Shown here piece by piece: positions 34,575 through 44,248 of a stretch of DNA of 64,000 nucleotides. The DNA lies in assembly GCF_005870025.1 (NCBI RefSeq), contig NZ_VATA01000003.1, positions 124,001-188,000 of the forward strand. The letters run 5' to 3'. Positions within the stretch are counted from its first letter, which is position 1. Every line of letters begins with the position of its first letter. The DNA comes from Poseidonocella sp. HB161398 (GTDB lineage: Bacteria > Pseudomonadota > Alphaproteobacteria > Rhodobacterales > Rhodobacteraceae). The notes below the pieces were generated by a model. That model worked only from the letters and a program-made list of their open reading frames with translations. It did not search any database and was not told the origin of the DNA. Position numbers and translations under genes: made by a program.

Positions 34575-34915
34575 GTCCGTCCTTTGGTCGTCTGCTCCGG
34601 CATGCAACATAAGCTCCGGGCGTGCAAGGGGAGGCGCGACAAATCCGCGTCCCTTGCGGCACGAAGCCCGGAATGCCGGTGCCGGGCGCCTGCAAGGCGG
34701 GCAGGGGACGGGCGGACGGGATGCGGGGCAGGACAGGGCAAGTGCCTGTCGGCAAAGGCCTTCCTGCGCGGCGTTCCGCCGGTCTTGCCGCCATGCCGCG
34801 CGGCCGGGCCGGGCGGCCAGGGCGGCTGGCTGTGCAGCCTCCGCGGCGCGCAACTTTGCGGCAGGCGGCGAGAATGTCGCGGCATCGCGCCCCGCGCGGG
34901 CGGCGCATCGGGCAG
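34575..34915. other. 340-base gap between the BaiN-type and cobS genes
   Basis: This GC-rich stretch lies upstream of cobS and downstream of the flavoprotein gene. It should contain the cobS promoter near 34575-34620, where the sequence is somewhat richer in A and T (TGCAACATAAG). I found no cobalamin riboswitch core, no RNA gene and no credible ORF in the rest. Confidence 0.3.
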
Positions 34916-36088
34916 TCAGCCGGCCCCGCGCTGCGCGATCGCCTGGCCCGCCGCCCAGCCCGAGGACCAGGCCCACTGGAAATTGTAGCCGCCGAGCCAG
35001 CCGGTGACATCGACCGCCTCGCCGATGGCGTAGAGCCCGGGCACCGCGCGGGCCTCCATCGTCCGCGAGGACAGCCCCGCTGTGGAGATCCCGCCCGCCG
35101 TCACCTCGGCCTTGGCATAGCCCTCGGTGCCGGTGGGGCGGAATTCGAGCCCTTCGAGCTGCGCGGCGATCCGGTCCAGCTCGGCATCCGAGGTGTTGCC
35201 CAGCTCGGTCCCGTGGTTGATGCGCGCCGCCATCACCTCGGCCAGGCGGTTCGGCAGGAGCTCGCTCAGCGCTGCGCGCAGATGGGACCGGGGCGCCTTC
35301 CGGCGGGCCTCGCGCAGCCGCGCGGCGGCATCGGCGACCAGCGACAGGCTGACCGTATCCCCGGGGCGCCAGTAGGAGGAGACCTGCAGGATGGCGGGTC
35401 CCGACAGCCCGCGATGGGTGAAGAGCGCAGCCTCGGCGAAAGAGGCCGTGCCGGTCCGCGCCGTCACCGGGCAGGACACGCCCGAGATGTCGCGGAAGGC
35501 CTGCGCGTCCGGGCCGAGCGTCAGCGGCACCAGCGCGGGGCGGGGCGCCACGATGCCGAGCCCGAAGCGCCGGGCGATGTCATGGGCGATGCCGGTGGCG
35601 CCCATCTTGGGGATCGACGGCCCGCCGGTCGCCAGAACCAGCTGCGGGGCCCGCGCGCCCGCCACCCGGAAAAGCCCGTCGCCATGGCCGATCTCGCCGA
35701 TCTGCGTCGACAGCCGCAGCTCGACCCCGCCGCGGGCGCATTCCTCCAGCAGCATCGCCACGACCTGCCGCGCCGAGCCGTCGCAGAAGAGCTGGCCCAG
35801 GGTCTTCTCGTGCCAGGCGATCCGGTGGCGCTCGACCAGCGCGAGGAAGTCCCACTGGGTGTAGCGCGCCAGCGCCGATTTGGCGAAATGCGGGTTCTCC
35901 GAGAGGAAGCACTCGGGCTCGGCGCCGGTATTGGTGAAGTTGCAGCGGCCGCCGCCGGAGATCAGGATCTTCTTCCCGGCCTTGTCGGCATGGTCGATCA
36001 GCAGCACGCGGGCCCCGGCCTGCCCGGCGGTGGCCGCTGCCATCAGGCCGGCGGCCCCGGCGCCCAGTACGATCGCGTCATAATCCAT
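34916..36088 (-). CDS. BaiN/HI0933-type FAD-dependent oxidoreductase
   Basis: This 390-residue flavoprotein has the N-terminal dinucleotide motif '[20 protein letters not shown]', the family marker '[16 protein letters not shown]', '[13 protein letters not shown]', and the C-terminal FAD contact '[20 protein letters not shown]' with '[14 protein letters not shown]'. The TIGR03862/BaiN family reduces or oxidises unknown substrates. It stands alone on the minus strand at the edge of a scarred region. Confidence 0.9.
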   Translation of the reverse strand: MDYDAIVLGAGAAGLMAAATAGQAGARVLLIDHADKAGKKILISGGGRCNFTNTGAEPECFLSENPHFAKSALARYTQWDFLALVERHRIAWHEKTLGQLFCDGSARQVVAMLLEECARGGVELRLSTQIGEIGHGDGLFRVAGARAPQLVLATGGPSIPKMGATGIAHDIARRFGLGIVAPRPALVPLTLGPDAQAFRDISGVSCPVTARTGTASFAEAALFTHRGLSGPAILQVSSYWRPGDTVSLSLVADAAARLREARRKAPRSHLRAALSELLPNRLAEVMAARINHGTELGNTSDAELDRIAAQLEGLEFRPTGTEGYAKAEVTAGGISTAGLSSRTMEARAVPGLYAIGEAVDVTGWLGGYNFQWAWSSGWAAGQAIAQRGAG

Positions 36089-36299
36089 GCCGTCCCTCTA
36101 AGCCGCCCGCGGGCAGGGGAAAAGGCCCAATCGCAGCCTCCCGCGCCACCGGCCCCCGCCGCCGGCCGGGCCCGGCCGGACCGCATTGACGCTGTCCCGC
36201 CCTCGGTCCTGCGGCGCGCCTCCCGGATGTGTCCGGGGTCCCTGTGCGGCGCTTCGGATAGCGCCAGGCTGCCCGGCGATGAGGCGGCCTGATGGTGGC

Positions 36300-36870
36300 G
36301 TGGGGGCAGGACCTGCGCGCCCGCGGTCGCCGGGTGCCGTCCGGGGTGCCGAAGGTCTCCGCGGGCGAGAGCTGGCCACGCCGGCTGCCCTTGGAGGACG
36401 CGATGCTGGTGTCCTGGCGCGGCTTGCCCGGGCCGGTGCGATGCCAGGAAGCCCGCTCCTGCCGGCCCCGGCTGGGGAATTCGGTGCCGTCGCCACTGCT
36501 GCCGGAACGACTGGCGCAGCCACCGGCAGCGCGCCGAGGATGCAGCCGGGGCTTCCGCAGTGCCGTGCCAGCGCGCCCTGCTCGCAGGCGATACGGACGC
36601 CCGGGATGCCGGTGCCGGCGATCCGGCGCGGGCTGTCCCTGCTAGTCGCCGATCGCCGCCGGAATGCGGGCGGTGCCAGAGCGGCCGGCCGGAAGGTCGA
36701 GCAAGCAGCAGGCGCCGGGACACGCGTCGCTCCGGGCGACGCGCAGGTCCGCCCTCCGCGCGCGCCCGTCCTCCCGGCAGGGCTGATACCTGTGTTCGCG
36801 GTTTGCAGCAGGGTGCCGAAACCGTCTGCTCGGCCGCGGGGTCTGCTGGACAAGCCGGGGACATGGTCCT
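36300..36870 (-). pseudogene. Decayed IS3-family transposase (OrfB, IS407/IS51-like)
   Basis: Minus-strand pieces in three frames follow IS3 OrfB order. 'PCREDGRARRADLRVARSD' matches the family's LYREEGLxVRRR; 'LLDLPAGRSGTARIPAAIGD' matches SLDFVxDxLxxGRRFR. Then come 'IAGTGIPGVRIACEQGALAR' with HCGSPG (36622-36545; compare VADTSISGxRVARELD), 'DGTEFPSRGRQERASW' (36491-36444; DNGTEFTS), and 'PGKPRQDTSIASSKGSRRG' (about 36431-36375; PGKPxQNAFIESFNGRLRD). The conserved Glu and Asn are lost (IASSKG for IESFNG), and a stop and frameshifts break it. It is a dead insertion sequence; ends not found. Confidence 0.65.
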
Positions 36871-37934
36871 GAACGCGGCCAGGCTTGCCGAATTCCGGGA
36901 GCAGTCCGGGCCGGACCCGCGATCATTCCCTCCCTTACGGCGCTCTGGACTCCATTTCCGGGACACGGGTCGCGGTGCTCTGGCGCGCGAGCGGGAAGCC
37001 GGTGCGGCGGTGCGGTTCCTCTTGTCGCTGAGGCCGCGCAATCCGGCGGGCTGCGTCGGCCTGGAACCGGCACCGGCAATCCGGCGGTCCCGGCGCTGCG
37101 AGATCGCATGGCCGGCGCCGCAACAAAGGCAATGCCCGCATTGCCCGGGGGCGGCCTCTTGCCGAATGGTCAATGCCGTCAGGTCTTTCCCGGCAAGTCC
37201 CTCGGGACGACTTTGCCTTGCATCGCGGCGGCGGACGGCCTCTCGGGCTTGGCGGTCCCGTCTGCGAGCGTTTTCGACCCGGCTGCTCCGGGCATTTCGG
37301 GGCCGCCCTTCTCCGCCCATGGCAGCGGCACCGTTCGGACGTCGCCATCCCGCCTCCCTGCCTTCGGTCATCCGGGGGAGCTGCGCCTCGGTGAAACGGC
37401 TCTTCCGCCGTCAGTTGCGTTTTCGCTGCTGGGCATGTCCGGGGCAGCGCCGGGAGGGGCCGGCCGCGCCGGGAGGCCTGCGCTTGCGGGAGAGGGGGCG
37501 TCATGGCGGGACCGCGCCTTTTCGCCTGCCGTTCCCTGGGGCGTCTTCCTCCGGGGACGGGCCAACGGGAGACGTTGGGCCGTGACGTGCCCGGATATGC
37601 GCCGTGACGACCGGGCGTCCCTGCGCCGGACCGGAGGCGCGCGCCTTGGCGATGGCCCGCGGATGGCGGCAGGCAGGTCCGCCCGGCGGGCGGCGTGCCG
37701 GGGCGGGCGGCGCGCTGCGGGAGGTCCGGTCATGACCCTGACGAACCGGTGGAGCGCGGCGCATGGCGGCCAACGCGGGTCCCTGTCGCGCGCGGGACCC
37801 GAGCAGGGGAGCCTGGCGCGAGCGGCGCGGGGCCGGCGGCGGGCGGCCGCCGGGACGGAACGCCGCCCCTTGCGGCCTTGCCAGCGGCGCCCGGCCTGCC
37901 GATGGTGGCGCAAGTGACAATTGGGAGCGATAAC
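36871..37934. other. About 1 kb without a recognisable gene
   Basis: This GC-rich stretch follows the IS3 remnant and precedes the Gfo/Idh gene. Frames are open on both strands only because of GC richness; none has a ribosome binding site with a family-like product. A minus-strand stretch 'GKDLTALTIRQEAAPGQCGH' near 37190-37130 looks somewhat protein-like but I cannot place it. It is probably further insertion-sequence debris. Confidence 0.35.
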
Positions 37935-38900
37935 ATGACCGATCTCCGCTGGGGCATTCTGGGTGCCGCGAAATTCGCGCGCGAGCATATGGGGCCCGCC
38001 ATCGCCATGGCGCCGGGCGGGCAGCTCTGCGCGCTGGCGACCTCGGCACCGGAAAAGGCCGTGCCCTTCCAGGTCTTCGCGCCGGCGCTGCGGATCCATG
38101 ACAGCTATGACGCGCTGCTGGCCGATCCGGAGATCGACGCGGTCTACGTGCCGCTGCCCAACAGCCTGCATGTCGAATGGGCGCTGAAGGCGATGGCAGC
38201 GGGCAAGCACGTGCTCTGCGAGAAGCCGATGGCGATGCAGGCATCAGAGTTCGACCAGCTGATCGCGGCGCGCGACGCGGCCGGGGTGCTGGCCGCCGAG
38301 GCCTTCATGATCGTCCACCACCCGCAATGGCAGCGCGTGCGCCAGCTGCTGGCCGAGGGCGCGTTGGGCGAGCTGTGGCGGATCGACGGGGCGTTCAGCT
38401 TCAGCAATCCCGACATGGCCAATATCCGCAACCAGGCGGGCACCGGCGGCGGCGGCATCCGCGATATCGGCGTCTACGTGCTGGGCGCGGCGCGCTTCGC
38501 CACCGGGGAGGAGCCCTCGGAGATCGAGGCGCGGGTGCGCTGGGAGAACGGCGTCGACACCTATGCGCGGATGACGGCGCGCTTCGGCGGGGCGGATTAC
38601 AGCGTCTTCACCTCGATCCGCATGTCGCCGCGCCAGGAGATGGTGTTCCATGGCACCGAGGGCGTGCTGCGGGTGACGGTGCCGTTCAATGCCCGGGTCT
38701 TCGGCGAGGCGCAGCTGCACCTGTCGCGCGGGATGACGACGACGGTCGAGCGCTTTCCGGCCGAGATGCATTACGAGCTGCAGGCCGCGGCCTTCAACCT
38801 GGCGGCGCGGGAGGGCACGCCCTATGCCTGCCCGCTGGAATTCTCGAAGGGCACGCAGGTGGCGATGGATGCGGTCTTCGCCGCGGCGCGCGATCTGTGA
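37935..38900 (+). CDS. Gfo/Idh/MocA family oxidoreductase
   Basis: This 321-residue NAD(P)-dependent dehydrogenase has the Rossmann start 'DLRWGILGAAKFAREHM', the family motif 'DAVYVPLPNSLHVEWALKA' and 'AGKHVLCEKPMAM' with the catalytic Lys of EKP, and a C-terminal beta-sheet domain ('GGGGIRDIGVYVLGAARFAT'). The substrate is probably a sugar or polyol derivative but cannot be named. ATG 37935 follows GGGAGCG. No transporter or sugar operon surrounds it. Confidence 0.9.
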   Translation: MTDLRWGILGAAKFAREHMGPAIAMAPGGQLCALATSAPEKAVPFQVFAPALRIHDSYDALLADPEIDAVYVPLPNSLHVEWALKAMAAGKHVLCEKPMAMQASEFDQLIAARDAAGVLAAEAFMIVHHPQWQRVRQLLAEGALGELWRIDGAFSFSNPDMANIRNQAGTGGGGIRDIGVYVLGAARFATGEEPSEIEARVRWENGVDTYARMTARFGGADYSVFTSIRMSPRQEMVFHGTEGVLRVTVPFNARVFGEAQLHLSRGMTTTVERFPAEMHYELQAAAFNLAAREGTPYACPLEFSKGTQVAMDAVFAAARDL

Positions 38901-38957
38901 GCGGCGGGACGGGCGGAGAGGGGGAGGGGCCGGGTCGAGCCCGGCCCGGGACAGGGT

Positions 38958-39650
38958 TCAGAGCTCGATCGCGGTCATGACCTCGGGCTCGATCACGTCC
39001 ACGCCCGGCAGCCCGGCCTTCAGCTCGTCCGCCGATTGCGCCAGCAGCGGGAAGGTCCTGTAATGGCAGGGGATCACCGTCTTGAAGTTGAAGAAGCGCT
39101 TCGCCGCGTAGGCGGCGCGCTTCATGTCCATGGTGAAATGCCCGCCCGCGCAGAGCAGGCCGATCTCGGGCTGGTGCAGCGCCTCGACCAGCTCCATGTC
39201 CATGGTGACGTCGGTATCGCCCGAGACATAGACCCGGCGGCTGCCGTCATCGAGCACGAAGCCCGCCTCGGAGCCCACGGCCAGCGGGCCGTTCTGCGAG
39301 GGCATGGTGGAGGAATGGACGGCATTGACCATCGTCACCTTCACCGAGCCGAGCGCCACGGTGCCGCCCTTGTTGAAGCCGACGGATGTCACCCCGGCGG
39401 TCGCCTCGAGATGGCCGACCAGGTCGAAGATGCCGACGACCGGGATGCCGAGCTCCTTGGCGATGTCGGCCACGTCATTGGCATGGTCGAAATGGCCGTG
39501 GGTCAGCAGAACATGGGTGGCGCCGGCGATGGCCTCGGCGCGGCGGTCCTCCGGGAACATCGGGTTGCCGGTCAGCCAGGGATCGAGCAGCAGGATCTGG
39601 TCGCCGATCTCGATGCGGAATCCGGAATGTCCGAGCCAGGTGAATTTCAT
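38958..39650 (-). CDS. Metal-dependent hydrolase, UPF0173 (beta-lactamase fold)
   Basis: This 230-residue metallo-beta-lactamase-fold protein has the metal motif 'HVLLTHGHFDHANDVAD', 'VNAVHSS' and 'VYVSGDTDVTMDMELV', and the C-terminal 'FKTVIPCHYRTFPLLAQ' typical of UPF0173. The start ATG 39650 follows GGAGAG; three residues of an upstream in-frame ATG are unnecessary. The substrate is unknown. It is convergent with the Gfo/Idh gene and divergent from the ceramidase-like gene. Confidence 0.95.
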   Translation of the reverse strand: MKFTWLGHSGFRIEIGDQILLLDPWLTGNPMFPEDRRAEAIAGATHVLLTHGHFDHANDVADIAKELGIPVVGIFDLVGHLEATAGVTSVGFNKGGTVALGSVKVTMVNAVHSSTMPSQNGPLAVGSEAGFVLDDGSRRVYVSGDTDVTMDMELVEALHQPEIGLLCAGGHFTMDMKRAAYAAKRFFNFKTVIPCHYRTFPLLAQSADELKAGLPGVDVIEPEVMTAIEL

Positions 39651-39702
39651 GGGACTCTCCATCAGTTTGTCTCGGAGCAGACCCTAGTGCGGAGCGCGGA
39701 AA

Positions 39703-40383
39703 ATGGAATGGTCCAGACAGCTCGACGGCTATTGCGAGCGCATTGACGCATCCCTCTGGGCGGAGCCGGTCAACGCGCTCACCAATCTCGCCTTCCTCGC
39801 GGCGGCCTGGATCATGTGGCGGCGCTGCCGCGGAGGGGGCCCGGCAGAGGCGCCCCTGCTGATCGCGCTCCTGGCGGCGATCGGCATCGGCTCGGGGCTC
39901 TTCCACACCTTCGCGACGGTCTGGGCGATGCAGGCCGACGTGATCCCGATCGGCTGCTTCATCCTGGCCTATATCTACTCGGCCAACCGCAATTTCTGGC
40001 GCCTGCCGGTGCGGGCCGCGGCGGCGGGGACGGCGCTGTTCATTCCTTACGCGATGCTGACAGTGCCGGTCTTCGAGGCGCTGCCCTTCTTCCGCATCTC
40101 GGCCGCGTACTGGCCGGTGCCGGTCCTGATCGCGGGCTATGCGCTGGCGCTGGCGCGGCGGGCGCCCGCCACGGCGCGGGGGCTCGGGGCCGGGGCGGGG
40201 CTGCTCGCGGTCTCGCTGGCCTTCCGCAGCCTCGACGCGGCGCTCTGCCCGGTCTGGCCGCTCGGCACGCATTTCCTGTGGCACCTGCTGAACGCGGCGA
40301 TGCTCGGCTGGATGATCGAGGTCTGCCGCCGCCACTGCCGGGGCGTCCCGCCCGCCCCGCGGCAGGTGCTGCGGCGCGGGTGA
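39703..40383 (+). CDS. Ceramidase-family integral membrane protein
   Basis: This 226-residue multi-span protein has the alkaline ceramidase (CREST) signature: 'CERIDASLWAEPVNALTNLA' at the start, 'GSGLFHTFATVWAMQADVIP' with the zinc-site His and Asp, and the two C-terminal histidines in 'GTHFLWHLLNAAMLGWM'. About six or seven membrane helices are visible. It may act as a hydrolase on amide-linked lipids; the substrate is unknown. Confidence 0.9.
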   Translation: MEWSRQLDGYCERIDASLWAEPVNALTNLAFLAAAWIMWRRCRGGGPAEAPLLIALLAAIGIGSGLFHTFATVWAMQADVIPIGCFILAYIYSANRNFWRLPVRAAAAGTALFIPYAMLTVPVFEALPFFRISAAYWPVPVLIAGYALALARRAPATARGLGAGAGLLAVSLAFRSLDAALCPVWPLGTHFLWHLLNAAMLGWMIEVCRRHCRGVPPAPRQVLRRG

Positions 40384-40732
40384 CACGGGACGGGCGTGGA
40401 GGTGAATGGTCCGGAGGGCGGGCTCATGCCCTGCGGACGGGCGGCTGCGCAGCATCTGGGCGGCCGGCCGGGCGAAATGCAGGGGAGAAGGGGCGTCGCG
40501 AAGATATCTGTGGCCAAGATGGCGGCAGTCGGGTCTTCTGGAGGCAGTCGGCCGGGGCCGCGGGGGCGTCGCCAGGATCGCAGAGGGAGGATTTCCGCCG
40601 CCGGGTCCTCCCCCGCCATGCCGTCGGCGGGGGCAGGAAGCGCCGGGATCCCGGGCGGCGCGGCCCGCCGCGCCCTTGCGGTAGAGGGACGGGAAGGCTA
40701 AAGCCGGTTCCGACCAGCCAGATGGAGTACGC
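40384..40732. other. 350-base gap upstream of gatC
   Basis: No gene is recognisable. Within it, GGCGGCAGTCGGGTCTTCTG (about 40521-40540) is followed by GGAGGCAGTCGGCCGGGGCC, a short imperfect repeat, and a CGAAGATATCTG patch near 40499. The promoter of the gatC-gatA operon should lie in the last 100 bases. Confidence 0.3.
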
Positions 40733-41020
40733 ATGTCGATCGACGAAGGCACCGCGGCCAAGGTGGCCAAGCTCGCCCGGATCAAGGTGGAACCCGATGA
40801 GCTGCCCGCCCTTGCCGCCGAGTTCAACAACATTCTCGGCTTCATCGAGCAGCTTGGCGAGGTGGACGTGACCGGTGTGGAGCCTATGGTCTCTGTAACG
40901 CCGATGCGGCTGAAGCGCCGCCAGGACGGCGTGACGGACGGCAATATGCAGGAGCGGATCCTGGCGAATGCGCCGGATGCCCGCGAAGGGTTCTTTGCAG
41001 TGCCGAAGGTGGTCGAGTGA
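40733..41020 (+). CDS. gatC: Asp-tRNA(Asn)/Glu-tRNA(Gln) amidotransferase subunit GatC
   Basis: This 95-residue helical subunit stabilises GatA and GatB. It has the usual '[20 protein letters not shown]' start, '[20 protein letters not shown]', and the C-terminal '[20 protein letters not shown]'. Its stop overlaps the gatA start (TGATG). gatB is not in the window. Confidence 0.95.
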   Translation: MSIDEGTAAKVAKLARIKVEPDELPALAAEFNNILGFIEQLGEVDVTGVEPMVSVTPMRLKRRQDGVTDGNMQERILANAPDAREGFFAVPKVVE

Positions 41021-42504
41021 TGGGCGAGCTGACGAAACTGACGATTGCCGGCGCGCGCGACGCGCTGCGCAAGGGCGAGACGAGCTCGGCCGAGCTGACC
41101 GAGGCCTGCCTCTCGGCGATCGGCGAGGCGGGGGCGCTGAACGCCTTCGTGCACCACACGCCCGAGATCGCCCGCGCCCAGGCCGAGAAGGCCGATGCCA
41201 GGATCAAGGCCGGGGACGCGCCGGCCATGTGCGGCATTCCGCTGGGCATCAAGGATCTGTTCTGCACCCGCGGCGTGCCCTCGCAGGCGGCCAGCCGCAT
41301 CCTCGAGGGCTTCACGCCGGAATACGAATCCACCGTGACCTCGAAGCTGTTCGAAGCGGGCTCGGTCATGCTGGGCAAGCTCAACATGGACGAATTCGCC
41401 ATGGGGTCCTCGAACGAGACCTCGGTCTACGGCAATGCGGTGAACCCCTGGAAGGGCGCGGACGGCAAGTCCCTGACCCCGGGTGGCTCCTCGGGCGGCT
41501 CGGCCGCGGCCGTGGCGGCCGATCTGTGCCTCGCCGCGACCGGCACAGACACTGGCGGCTCGATCCGCCAGCCGGCCGCCTTCACCGGCACGACCGGGCT
41601 GAAGCCGACCTACGGGCGCTGCTCGCGCTGGGGCATCGTCGCCTTCGCCTCCTCGCTGGACCAGGCGGGGCCGATGACCAAGACGGTGCGCGACGCGGCG
41701 ATCATGCTGGGCGCCATGGCCGGGCACGATCCCAAGGATTCGACCTCGGCCGATCTGGCCGTGCCGGATTTCGAGGCGGCCATCACCGGCGACATCCGCG
41801 GCCAGAAGATCGGCATCCCGCGCGAATACCGCGTCGACGGCATGCGCGACGAGGTCGCCAGGCTCTGGGATGACGGCGTGGCGATGCTGAAGGATGCAGG
41901 CGCCGAGATCGTCGACATCTCGCTGCCGCACACGAAATACGCGCTGCCGACCTACTACGTGATCGCGCCCGCCGAGGCGTCCTCGAACCTCGCCCGCTAT
42001 GACGGGGTGCGCTATGGCCACCGCGCCAAGCTGGGCCAGGGCGACGGCATCACCGAGATGTACGAGAAGACCCGCGCCGAGGGCTTCGGCCCCGAGGTGC
42101 AGCGCCGCATCATGATCGGCACCTACGTGCTGTCGGCCGGCTTCTACGATGCCTACTACAACAAGGCGCGCAAGGTCCGGACGCTGATCAAGCGCGACTT
42201 CGAGCAGGCCTTCGCCGCGGGCATCGACGCGATCCTGACCCCGGCGACGCCGACCTCGGCCTTCGGGCTGGGCGAGATGGCCGAGGCCGATCCGGTGCAG
42301 ATGTACCTCAACGACGTCTTCACCGTCACCGTCAACCTGGCCGGGCTGCCGGGGATCGCGGTGCCGACCGGGCTCGACGCCTCCGGCCTGCCGATGGGGC
42401 TGCAGCTGATCGGCAAGCCCTGGGAGGAGGGCGCGCTCTTGAACCAGGCGCAGGTCCTCGAAACCGCCGCGGGCTTCGCGGCCAAGCCGGAAAAATGGTG
42501 GTAG
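41020..42504 (+). CDS. gatA: Asp-tRNA(Asn)/Glu-tRNA(Gln) amidotransferase subunit GatA
   Basis: This 494-residue glutaminase/amidase releases ammonia from glutamine to convert mischarged Glu-tRNA(Gln). The amidase-signature triad is intact: Lys78 in '[11 protein letters not shown]', the cis-Ser in '[17 protein letters not shown]' (157/158), and nucleophile Ser181 in '[14 protein letters not shown]'. ATG 41020 is preferred; a GTG at 41017 is adjacent. It follows gatC in one operon. Confidence 0.95.
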   Translation: MGELTKLTIAGARDALRKGETSSAELTEACLSAIGEAGALNAFVHHTPEIARAQAEKADARIKAGDAPAMCGIPLGIKDLFCTRGVPSQAASRILEGFTPEYESTVTSKLFEAGSVMLGKLNMDEFAMGSSNETSVYGNAVNPWKGADGKSLTPGGSSGGSAAAVAADLCLAATGTDTGGSIRQPAAFTGTTGLKPTYGRCSRWGIVAFASSLDQAGPMTKTVRDAAIMLGAMAGHDPKDSTSADLAVPDFEAAITGDIRGQKIGIPREYRVDGMRDEVARLWDDGVAMLKDAGAEIVDISLPHTKYALPTYYVIAPAEASSNLARYDGVRYGHRAKLGQGDGITEMYEKTRAEGFGPEVQRRIMIGTYVLSAGFYDAYYNKARKVRTLIKRDFEQAFAAGIDAILTPATPTSAFGLGEMAEADPVQMYLNDVFTVTVNLAGLPGIAVPTGLDASGLPMGLQLIGKPWEEGALLNQAQVLETAAGFAAKPEKWW

Positions 42505-42505
42505 C

Positions 42506-43138
42506 ATGAGATTTCGCGCGGCTCTTCTCTTGGCGGGGGCGGGCCTCGCGGGATGCTCTGCATGGCAGGGCGGCTCGACCGCTGTCGCACCGGTCGCCAC
42601 GGCCGGGCTGCAGCTGGCGCCCTCGGCGCCCACCGGCACGGCGCCGGTCGCGCCCGCGCCCGATGCGGGCCGGACCGGCAGCCGCGGCGAAAACGGCGTG
42701 GTCCCCCTGGCGCGCGCCGAGGCGGGCCAGTTCGCCGTCCAGCCCTCCGCCGTGGCCGAGGCCCGGCTCCAGCCCTCCGCGCCGACCGGAACCAGCACCG
42801 TGGCCCCGGTCGCCGCCACGGGCAGCGTGTCGCTGCAGCGGGCCGGGATCCGGCCCTCCGCCGCGCCAGCCGCGCCGCGTGCCGCCAGCGTCTCCGCCGC
42901 GGCCAATCCGGTGAATTTCGCGCTTTCGACCTCGCATCCCGTCGGCCAGCCGGTCTATCCGCGCAGCGCGGGCGCCGCCGCCGCGGGCTGCGGCCGCTAC
43001 GTCTCGGGCGTGGCCGCCCAGCAGGCCTTCCTGGAGGCAGGCGGGCCGCAATCCGACCGCCTGGGGCTCGACCCCGATGGCGACGGCTATGCCTGCAGCT
43101 TCGATCCGGAGCCCTATCGCCGTGCCGCCCGAAGCTGA
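42506..43138 (+). CDS. Lipoprotein with C-terminal Excalibur-like domain
   Basis: This 210-residue protein starts one base after the gatA stop. It has a lipoprotein signal (MRFRAALLLAGAGLAGC; lipid-attached Cys17), then about 120 residues of Ala/Pro/Thr/Val-rich low-complexity linker with internal repeats ('LAPSAPTGTAPVAPAP' and 'LQPSAPTGTSTVAPVA'). The C-terminal module 'LGLDPDGDGYACSF' matches the DxDxDGxxC calcium-binding pattern of Excalibur domains, with another Cys in 'AAGCGRYVSG'. It likely sits on a membrane and reaches the cell wall. It overlaps the downstream amidase. Confidence 0.75.
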   Translation: MRFRAALLLAGAGLAGCSAWQGGSTAVAPVATAGLQLAPSAPTGTAPVAPAPDAGRTGSRGENGVVPLARAEAGQFAVQPSAVAEARLQPSAPTGTSTVAPVAATGSVSLQRAGIRPSAAPAAPRAASVSAAANPVNFALSTSHPVGQPVYPRSAGAAAAGCGRYVSGVAAQQAFLEAGGPQSDRLGLDPDGDGYACSFDPEPYRRAARS

Positions 43139-43826
43139 TCTTCCCGAAGCGGCGGGCGCGCTGTGGCACCCGTCGGCGAATTTCGGGCCGCGCCGCAATG
43201 GCGCGGTGCCCGACATGGTCGTGCTGCACTACACCGCGATGCAGAGCGCGGCGGAGGCACTGGAGCGGCTCTGCTCTGCCGAGCATGACGTCTCGTGCCA
43301 TTACCTGATCGGCGCCGACGGCACGCTGTGGCAGCTGGTGCGCGAGGCGGAGCGGGCCTGGCATGCCGGGCAGGGCAGCTGGGGCGGGGTGAGCGACGTC
43401 AATTCCCGCTCAATCGGCATCGAGCTCGACAACCGCGGCAAGGGAAGCTTCGCGGCGGCGCAGCTGGTGACGCTGGAGCGGCTGCTGGCCGAGCTTCTGG
43501 AGCGCTGGTCGATCCCGCCCGAGCGGGTGATCGGCCATCAGGACATGGCGCCGGAGCGCAAGCAGGATCCCGGGCGCTACTTCCCCTGGCCGCGGCTGGC
43601 GGCGAAGGGGCTGGCGGTCTGGCCCGAGGGGCGCGCGGCGAAGGGCCGGTTCCTGGATTGCGCGCGGATCTTCGGCTATCCGGAGGCGGATGCGGGCTCG
43701 CTGCTGGCGGCCTTCCGCGCGCGGTTCCGTCCGGTCGCGGCGGGGCGGCTCTGCGAGGAGGACCGGCGGGTCATGGCCGAGCTGGCGGCACGCTTCCCCG
43801 TTGACGGCGGCGCCGGGAGGGGCTAG
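43122..43826 (+). CDS. N-acetylmuramoyl-L-alanine amidase, AmpD type
   Basis: This 234-residue zinc amidase has the ligands and signature of the Amidase_2/AmpD family: 'PDMVVLHYTAMQSAAEALER', 'VSCHYLIGADGTLWQLVREA', 'RAWHAGQGSWGG', 'SIGIELDNRGKG' and 'VIGHQDMAPERKQDPGRYFP'. It cuts the amide between muramic acid and the peptide, in recycling or wall remodelling. No signal peptide is seen, so a cytosolic recycling role is likely. GTG 43122 gives a 17-base overlap with the lipoprotein gene; ATG 43077 is possible but adds unusual residues. Confidence 0.9.
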   Translation: MPPEADLPEAAGALWHPSANFGPRRNGAVPDMVVLHYTAMQSAAEALERLCSAEHDVSCHYLIGADGTLWQLVREAERAWHAGQGSWGGVSDVNSRSIGIELDNRGKGSFAAAQLVTLERLLAELLERWSIPPERVIGHQDMAPERKQDPGRYFPWPRLAAKGLAVWPEGRAAKGRFLDCARIFGYPEADAGSLLAAFRARFRPVAAGRLCEEDRRVMAELAARFPVDGGAGRG

Positions 43827-43833
43827 CCGGGGC

Positions 43834-44201
43834 GCGCGCGGATGGCTGGATGACCGCGGGCTCCGCAAGGGGCGCGAGGAAAGTCCGGACTCCACGAAGC
43901 AACGGTGCCGGGTAACGCCCGGCGGGGGTAACCCTAGGGAAAGCGCCACAGAAAACAGACCGCCGCGGTCCGCCGCGGCAAGGGTGAAACGGTGGGGCAA
44001 GAGCCCACCGCGGGACTGGCAACAGGACCGGCACGGCAAGCCCCACCGGGAGCAATGCCTAATAGGGGATCCGCATGGGCTGCTTCGGCCTCGAGATCCC
44101 GGGTTGGCAGCTTGAGCCTGTCGGTAACGGCAGGCCTAGAGGAATGGTCATCCAGGGGGGCAACCCCCGGACAGAATCCGGCTTACAGGCCATCCGCGCA
44201 A
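43834..44201 (+). ncRNA. rnpB: RNase P RNA, bacterial class A
   Basis: This RNA processes tRNA precursors. It has the conserved 5' core GAGGAAAGTCCGGACTCCAC (43877-43896), the central ACAGAAAACAGACCGCC region, GGTAAGGGTGAAACGGTG-like helix elements, and the 3' core AGAGGAATGGTCATCC and ACAGAATCCGGCTTACAGGC. Terminal helix P1 is formed by GCGCGGATGG (43836-43845) with CCATCCGCGC (44190-44199). The exact ends are approximate. It begins just after the amidase stop. Confidence 0.95.
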
Positions 44202-44227
44202 ATTTCCGAAGAGACGCGATCCAGCGG

Positions 44228-44248
44228 AGACGCCCCTGCGGGGCGTCA
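44228..44248 (+). terminator. Hairpin downstream of rnpB
   Basis: GACGCCCC and GGGGCGTC form a perfect 8-base stem around TGC about 30 bases after rnpB, but only ATT follows, so it is a weak terminator candidate. The remaining bases to 44441 are GC-rich with nothing further recognised. Confidence 0.45.

Noticed and set aside
34575-34915. Cobalamin riboswitch upstream of cobS
   Set aside because: I looked for the B12-box core on the minus strand in the gap and did not see it; the sequence is uniformly GC-rich without the expected conserved blocks.
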